The notes below the pieces were generated by a model that had not been told where the DNA came from, made no database searches, and worked only from the letters and a program-made list of their open reading frames with translations. A program made the position numbers and the translations under genes. A DNA stretch of 64,000 nucleotides from Pelomonas baiyunensis (lineage in GTDB: Bacteria; Pseudomonadota; Gammaproteobacteria; Burkholderiales; Burkholderiaceae_C), in the NCBI RefSeq assembly GCF_043555935.1, contig NZ_JBIGIB010000004.1, positions 434,001-498,000 of the forward strand, in the 5' to 3' direction. Positions 60,034-64,000 of this stretch are shown here, one piece after another. How positions within the stretch are numbered: position 1 is the first letter of the stretch; the number at the start of each line of letters is the position of its first letter.

Positions 60034-60082
60034 AAAGTTCAGGATTCAGCGAACAAAGTTCAGAAATCAAAGAACTTCGACA
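60034..60082 (-). repeat. Right transposon end with TnsB-type sites
   Basis: Read inward: TGTCGAAGTTCTTTGATTTC, then TGAACTTTGTTCGCTGAATCC, then TGAACTTTGG; two tandem TnsB-type motifs directly abut. They match the left-end motifs in sequence and are in inverted orientation to them. Confidence 0.88.
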
Positions 60083-60087
60083 GCCAC
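60083..60087 (+). repeat. 5-bp target site duplication, right copy
   Basis: GCCAC, identical to 11374-11378. Confidence 0.85.
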
Positions 60088-60311
60088 CACGGGTTACACC
60101 CGCTTTCGCCACCCGCCGAGCCCGCCTTCGCGAGCCGCGTCAGCAATTTCCCGGGCGTCGCATGGCGTTATTCCGGTTTTGCATGACCCCACCGACCTCG
60201 GTGGTTACAGCATGATTACATTGAATCGGACAATCCACGTCTCGGCCCGGTGTGCTTCGGCCAGCTCGCAACAGCTGACCCAAACACATCCCCATGATCG
60301 GAGCTTCCACC
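60088..60311 (+). other. Host intergenic DNA upstream of pckG
   Basis: No gene is seen. Before insertion this stretch joined directly to the MOSC upstream region, so it would have held the promoters of both divergent genes. A hairpin CCACCGA / TCGGTGG lies near 60189-60204. Confidence 0.45.
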
Positions 60312-62195
60312 ATGAACCAACCCGTGATGCAGGGCCTGCGCCTGAGTCTGCCCAGCTACGTGAAACACGCCCGGCTGATTGCCTGGGTGGCCGAGATTGC
60401 CGCGCTGACTGAAGCGGCGGACGTGTACTGGTGCGATGGCAGCACCGACGAATACCAGCGCCTGTGCGACCAGCTCGTGGCCGCCGGCACCTTCAAGAAG
60501 CTCAACCCCACCCTGCGCCCGGGCAGCTTCCTCGCCAACTCCGACCCGAGCGACGTGGCCCGGGTGGAAGACCGCACCTTCATCTGCTCCCAGAACAAGG
60601 ACGACGCCGGCCCCACCAACAACTGGATGGCCCCGGCCGCCATGCGCGAGCTGCTGCAGACCGGCGACAACGCCCTGTTCAAGGGCTGCATGCGCGGCCG
60701 CACGCTGTACGTGGTGCCGTTCAGCATGGGCCCGCTGGGCTCGCCCATCGCCCACATCGGCGTGGAGCTGAGCGACAGCCCCTACGTGGCCGTGAACATG
60801 CGCACCATGACCCGCATGGGCCGCGCCGTGATCGAGCTGCTGGGCACCGACGGCGACTTTGTGCCCTGCGTGCACACCGTGGGCGCGCCGCTGGCCGAAG
60901 GCCAAGCCGATGTGGCCTGGCCGTGCAACCCGACCAAGTACATCGTTCACTACCCCGAAACGCGCGAAATCTGGAGCTACGGCTCGGGCTACGGCGGCAA
61001 TGCGCTGCTGGGCAAGAAGTGCTTCGCGCTGCGCATCGCCTCCACCATGGGCCGCGACCAGGGCTGGCTGGCCGAGCACATGCTGGTGCTGGGCGTCGAG
61101 AACCCTGAAGGCAAGAAGTACCACGTGGCCGCCGCCTTCCCGAGCGCCTGTGGCAAGACGAACTTCGCGATGCTGATCCCGCCCCAGACCTTTGCCGGCT
61201 GGAAGATCACCACCATCGGTGACGACATCGCCTGGATCAAGCCGCATGCCGACGGCAAGCTCTACGCCATCAACCCCGAGGCGGGTTACTTCGGCGTGGC
61301 CCCCGGCACCAACACGCTGACCAACCCGAACTGCATGGCCAGCCTGCAGCGCGACGTGATCTTCACCAACGTGGCGCTGACCGACGACGGCGATGTGTGG
61401 TGGGAGGGCATGACCGACACGCCGCCCGCGCACTGCATCGACTGGCAAGGCAAGGACTGGACGCCAGAGATCGCCAAGGCGACCGGCGCCAAGGCCGCGC
61501 ACCCGAACGCCCGCTTCACCGTGGCCGCCACCAACAACCCGGCGCTGGACCCGGCCTGGGACAACCCGGCCGGCGTGGCGATTGACGCCTTCATCTTCGG
61601 CGGCCGCCGCTCCACCACCGTGCCGCTGGTGACCGAGGCGCGCGACTGGACCGAAGGCGTCTACATGGCCGCCACCATGGGCAGCGAGACCACCGCCGCA
61701 GCCGCCGGCCAGCAGGGCGTGGTGCGCCGCGACCCGTTCGCGATGCTGCCCTTCATGGGCTACAACATGAGCGACTACTTCCAGCACTGGCTGGACCTGG
61801 GCGCCAAGCTCTCGGCCTCGGGCGCCAAGCTGCCGGCCATCTACTGCGTGAACTGGTTCCGCAAGGGAGCCGACGGCAAGTTCGTGTGGCCCGGCTACGG
61901 CGAAAACATGCGCGTGCTGAAGTGGATGCTGGACCGCCTGGAAGGCACCGGCGGCGGCGAAGAGCACGTGTTCGGCGTGACGCCCGGCTACAACGACCTG
62001 AACTGGGACGGCCTGGCCTTCACGCCCGCCCAGTTCGACGCGGTGACCCGCATCGACGCGGCCGAATGGCAGGCCGAACTGAAGCTGCATGACGAGCTGT
62101 TCGCGCAGCTCGCCCACCACCTGCCGGCCGCCTTGCCGGCCGTGAAGGCGCGCATCGAACAGCGCCTGGCTGGCCTCGACACGCCGGCCGCCTGA
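60312..62195 (+). CDS. pckG: Phosphoenolpyruvate carboxykinase (GTP)
   Basis: A 627-residue GTP-dependent PEPCK that converts oxaloacetate and GTP to PEP, CO2 and GDP at the start of gluconeogenesis. The P-loop reads FPSACGKTNFAM with the hyper-reactive Cys; the kinase-2 and metal-binding region GDDIAWIKP and the guanine-binding segment NWFRKGADGKFVWPGYGENMRVLKWM are intact. ATG 60312 (MNQPVMQG) follows GGAGC. It stands alone with a strong terminator. Codon use is that of the host genes, unlike the transposon cargo next to it. Confidence 0.97.
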   Translation: MNQPVMQGLRLSLPSYVKHARLIAWVAEIAALTEAADVYWCDGSTDEYQRLCDQLVAAGTFKKLNPTLRPGSFLANSDPSDVARVEDRTFICSQNKDDAGPTNNWMAPAAMRELLQTGDNALFKGCMRGRTLYVVPFSMGPLGSPIAHIGVELSDSPYVAVNMRTMTRMGRAVIELLGTDGDFVPCVHTVGAPLAEGQADVAWPCNPTKYIVHYPETREIWSYGSGYGGNALLGKKCFALRIASTMGRDQGWLAEHMLVLGVENPEGKKYHVAAAFPSACGKTNFAMLIPPQTFAGWKITTIGDDIAWIKPHADGKLYAINPEAGYFGVAPGTNTLTNPNCMASLQRDVIFTNVALTDDGDVWWEGMTDTPPAHCIDWQGKDWTPEIAKATGAKAAHPNARFTVAATNNPALDPAWDNPAGVAIDAFIFGGRRSTTVPLVTEARDWTEGVYMAATMGSETTAAAAGQQGVVRRDPFAMLPFMGYNMSDYFQHWLDLGAKLSASGAKLPAIYCVNWFRKGADGKFVWPGYGENMRVLKWMLDRLEGTGGGEEHVFGVTPGYNDLNWDGLAFTPAQFDAVTRIDAAEWQAELKLHDELFAQLAHHLPAALPAVKARIEQRLAGLDTPAA

Positions 62196-62234
62196 GCCCC
62201 GAGTTCCCTCTGACGTTTCAAGTGCAACAACTTT

Positions 62235-62262
62235 CGGGCGCCTTCGGGCGCCCGCTTTTTTT
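62235..62262 (+). terminator. Intrinsic terminator of pckG
   Basis: CGGGCGCC and GGCGCCCG pair around a TTCG tetraloop (62235-62254), followed by a run of seven T. Confidence 0.9.
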
Positions 62263-62294
62263 GCACCGTCCTTTGCGCCGACGGCTGCGCGCCG

Positions 62295-62510
62295 TCAGCG
62301 GCGGCTGAACACCAGCAGCAGCCCGCCCACCGCCAAGGCACCCAGCCCCAGCCAGACCGGCAGGTTCACATGCTCGCGCTCTTGCGCCGAGACCTCCAGC
62401 GAGCCCACCTTCAGGACCGTGGTGTCCTTCGTGTAGCTGAACCCGCCCAAGGCCAGACTGACCGCACCCCCGACGAGCAGCAGGATGGCAATGACTTTGG
62501 TGGCACCCAT
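62295..62510 (-). CDS. DUF3185 small membrane protein
   Basis: A 71-residue protein with two transmembrane helices (about 4-22 and 48-68) around a loop with Thr/Lys-rich sequence (SYTKDTTVLKVGSLEVSAQE). Size and pattern match DUF3185. GGAGG lies 6 bases before ATG 62510. Function unknown. Confidence 0.8.
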   Translation of the reverse strand: MGATKVIAILLLVGGAVSLALGGFSYTKDTTVLKVGSLEVSAQEREHVNLPVWLGLGALAVGGLLLVFSRR

Positions 62511-62632
62511 GGCAACCTCCGTGACTTGAGAGGCCCCCAGGTTACGGACGGCCGCCGCACGCGCCCGGTGCACAAGCGCGCACCCGGCTGTCAGACGGGG
62601 CCGACGGCGCCCCTCCCGTCAGTGCCGCCGCG

Positions 62633-64000
62633 TCAGGGATAAGCCTTGAGCGTGGCCGTGTTGCTGCCGCCCTGGCAGCGCGCGGCGTCGCCCGCGTCGT
62701 TGATGACGTGCTCGATGCTGCCCTTGTCCACCAGGCACACGGTGATCATGTGCTGGAAGCGCACACCCGCTGCGGTCGGCGCCTCGATGGCGCGGTCCAG
62801 CACCACCTCGGGCTTCAGGAACACGCTGTACATGCCCAGGCCCCAGGCCTGGTGGCGCGTCACGGCAGGGTCCACCCAGTACGCCGGGTGGCCGCGCCCG
62901 GTGGCGCTGCGCCACTGGGCCTGCGTGGGCGGGTCGTACGGAATCTCGGACTGGAAGAAGTAAACCCGGCCGCCATTGCCGCGCCACACCACCTGGGCCT
63001 TCTGGAAGTGCTCGACGAACAGGCCGTACATCGTCACGTCTTCGCCCTCCACCCACAGGCCGTGGTCGGACGGGTTGCTGTCCCAGCCCACGCCTTCGCC
63101 GTGGTCGGCGCGCCAGATCCAGGTGTGGTCCACCACGGTGTCGTGCGCATGGATGCGCAGCGCCGTGTGCACCCGGCCGGGCGCGGCACCGCCGACGCGG
63201 AAGAACACGTCGTGCAGCACGGTCGGGTCGGCCCGGTGGCGCTGGCGGCTGCCCGGCGGGCCCACTTCCATCAGCACGCCGGAGTCTTGTTGGCCGGCGT
63301 CCAGAAAGAGGCCCGCCACGGTGAGGCCGTCCACATCGGCTGTTTTCACCAGCGGCACGCCGGTGTCCGAGCGCAGCGTGGGGAAGCCCAGGCCCAGCAC
63401 CACAGTGCCCGGGCGGGTGATGCGCAGGGTGTCGGTCAGCAGGTATTCCCCCGGCGTGAGCAGCAGGTGCTTGCCCGCGGCCAGCTGCGCGTTCATGGAC
63501 GCCGCGGTGTCGCCCGGCCGGGCGATGTGAAAGCGCGAGATCGGCACCGTGCGGCCGCGCCCGGCGCCCGCTTGGGCTGACTGGGTGCCCGGCGCACCGG
63601 CCGCCCAGGACACGCCCACGCTGTCGCGCCGCAGGCCAGGCACCTGCACGGCGTAGCGGCCTTGGGCGTCGATGAAGAGGAAGGGCTTCTCACGCACCAG
63701 CGGCGTGGTGGCGACCTTGGTGTAGCGCGCCCCCGGCGTGGGGAACTCGCCCTCGGGCGGGCGGGGCACGCCCACGAACACCATGTTCCAGTTGGAGCCC
63801 GTCCAGCTGCCCCAGGCGCTGTTGCGCGACAGCCATTGCTGCTGCGTGGCGGAGTTGACCTGCCCGTCCACCAGCACATCCGAGAACCAGCCACCGCTGG
63901 CCCAGCCGTTGTTCTGGTTGAGCCGGATGTTGCCGCGCACGTGCATGCGCCGGAACGGAATGGCCTGCGACACCGCCCACTGCAGCGTGTTGTTGCCGAT
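62633..64000 (-). CDS. Secreted parallel beta-helix protein (5' end outside window)
   Basis: At least 455 residues; the frame is open to the window edge, and the visible start TLQWAVSQAIPFRRM is internal to the family. The sequence HVRGNIRLNQNNGWASGGWFSDVL, then repeated strands such as ITRPGTVVLGLGFPTL and HDTVVDHTWIWRADHGEGVGW, fits a right-handed beta-helix of the large secreted family annotated as coagulation factor 5/8 or pectate-lyase-like proteins. A role on external polysaccharide is likely but unproven. No known active site could be assigned. Confidence 0.75.
   Translation of the reverse strand: MGNNTLQWAVSQAIPFRRMHVRGNIRLNQNNGWASGGWFSDVLVDGQVNSATQQQWLSRNSAWGSWTGSNWNMVFVGVPRPPEGEFPTPGARYTKVATTPLVREKPFLFIDAQGRYAVQVPGLRRDSVGVSWAAGAPGTQSAQAGAGRGRTVPISRFHIARPGDTAASMNAQLAAGKHLLLTPGEYLLTDTLRITRPGTVVLGLGFPTLRSDTGVPLVKTADVDGLTVAGLFLDAGQQDSGVLMEVGPPGSRQRHRADPTVLHDVFFRVGGAAPGRVHTALRIHAHDTVVDHTWIWRADHGEGVGWDSNPSDHGLWVEGEDVTMYGLFVEHFQKAQVVWRGNGGRVYFFQSEIPYDPPTQAQWRSATGRGHPAYWVDPAVTRHQAWGLGMYSVFLKPEVVLDRAIEAPTAAGVRFQHMITVCLVDKGSIEHVINDAGDAARCQGGSNTATLKAYP

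Larger units (their letters stand above)
11379..60082. mobile_element. 48.7-kb Tn7-like transposon (tnsABC-tniQ-tniQ)
   Basis: The left end starts TGTCGAAGTTCTCTGAATCC and the right end, read inward on the minus strand, starts TGTCGAAGTTCTTTGATTTC; 22 of the first 25 positions agree. Both start with TGT, as Tn7 ends do, and GCCAC flanks both sides. Inside each end are further copies of a TTCTGAACTTT motif, the expected TnsB-binding sites. The element carries tnsA, tnsB, tnsC and two tniQ genes in the order known as tniCABDE in Tn6022/AbaR elements. It lies between the MOSC gene and pckG, not in comM or behind glmS. Nothing suggests a broken transposition gene, so it may still be mobile. Confidence 0.92.

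Noticed and set aside
1..64000. tRNA and rRNA genes, and a tRNA attachment site at the element ends
   Set aside because: I saw no cloverleaf or rRNA-like segments on either strand, and the element ends do not border a tRNA.

Overview
The window is high-GC DNA from a betaproteobacterium, most likely Burkholderiales. The grounds are the set of gene families (AlgZ/AlgR-type regulators, GTP-dependent PEP carboxykinase, system I cytochrome c maturation, CusA-type efflux) and the codon use. All homology calls come from reading the translations; no search was run.

Host chromosome, left part (1-11373). A LytS/AlgR-type two-component pair, an M14 carboxypeptidase, then a small integron-derived patch (3356-5897): an attI-like site with no integrase beside it, a cassette with a secreted protein, an attC split by an IS1111-type (IS110 family) element, and a second cassette with a membrane protein. 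The non-coding end of the IS holds a foldable segment in which two 7-nt stretches match the two halves of the attC target, as expected of a bridge RNA. Then follow dacC, rlmJ, an old-yellow-enzyme reductase, a beta-helix protein and a MOSC protein.

Tn7-like transposon (11379-60082, 48,704 bp). Matching terminal inverted repeats begin TGTCGAAGTTCT at both ends and are flanked by the same 5 bases, GCCAC, so nearly all of the window is one mobile element. Its transposition genes (tnsA, tnsB, tnsC and two tniQ) lie at 46.6-52.2 kb. Left cargo: a CDF metal transporter; a ferredoxin-flavoprotein oxidoreductase; a minus-strand run from 30530 to 14779 encoding a membrane cytochrome-b-like protein, a 24-heme cytochrome, a 47-heme cytochrome built of six 153-residue repeats, an outer-membrane-barrel-like protein and the whole ccmABCDEFGHI set; a CusCBA-type efflux operon; a QseBC-like two-component system; and two related small RNA genes with CCUCC loops. 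Direct repeats of TTCAG/TTAAG spaced 11 bp precede the RNAs and the redox and efflux genes, which suggests one element-borne regulon. Further cargo is a solute-binding protein, a chemoreceptor, a Lon-like ATPase and a phage-type DNA-binding protein. Right cargo (52.4-59.9 kb, minus strand) looks like a defence or stress island: a sigma-like protein, an unknown protein, an ImmA/IrrE-UvrD-nuclease-like fusion with an Fe-S motif, a multi-ubiquitin protein, an E1-like ThiF protein, a DUF6527 protein and a 55-aa protein.

Host chromosome, right part (60083-64000). Intergenic DNA, pckG with a strong terminator, a DUF3185 protein, and a beta-helix protein that runs off the window.

The working picture is a transposon that moves a complete multiheme electron conduit together with the machinery to attach its hemes, metal efflux, its own regulator and small RNAs, and a ubiquitin-like island.
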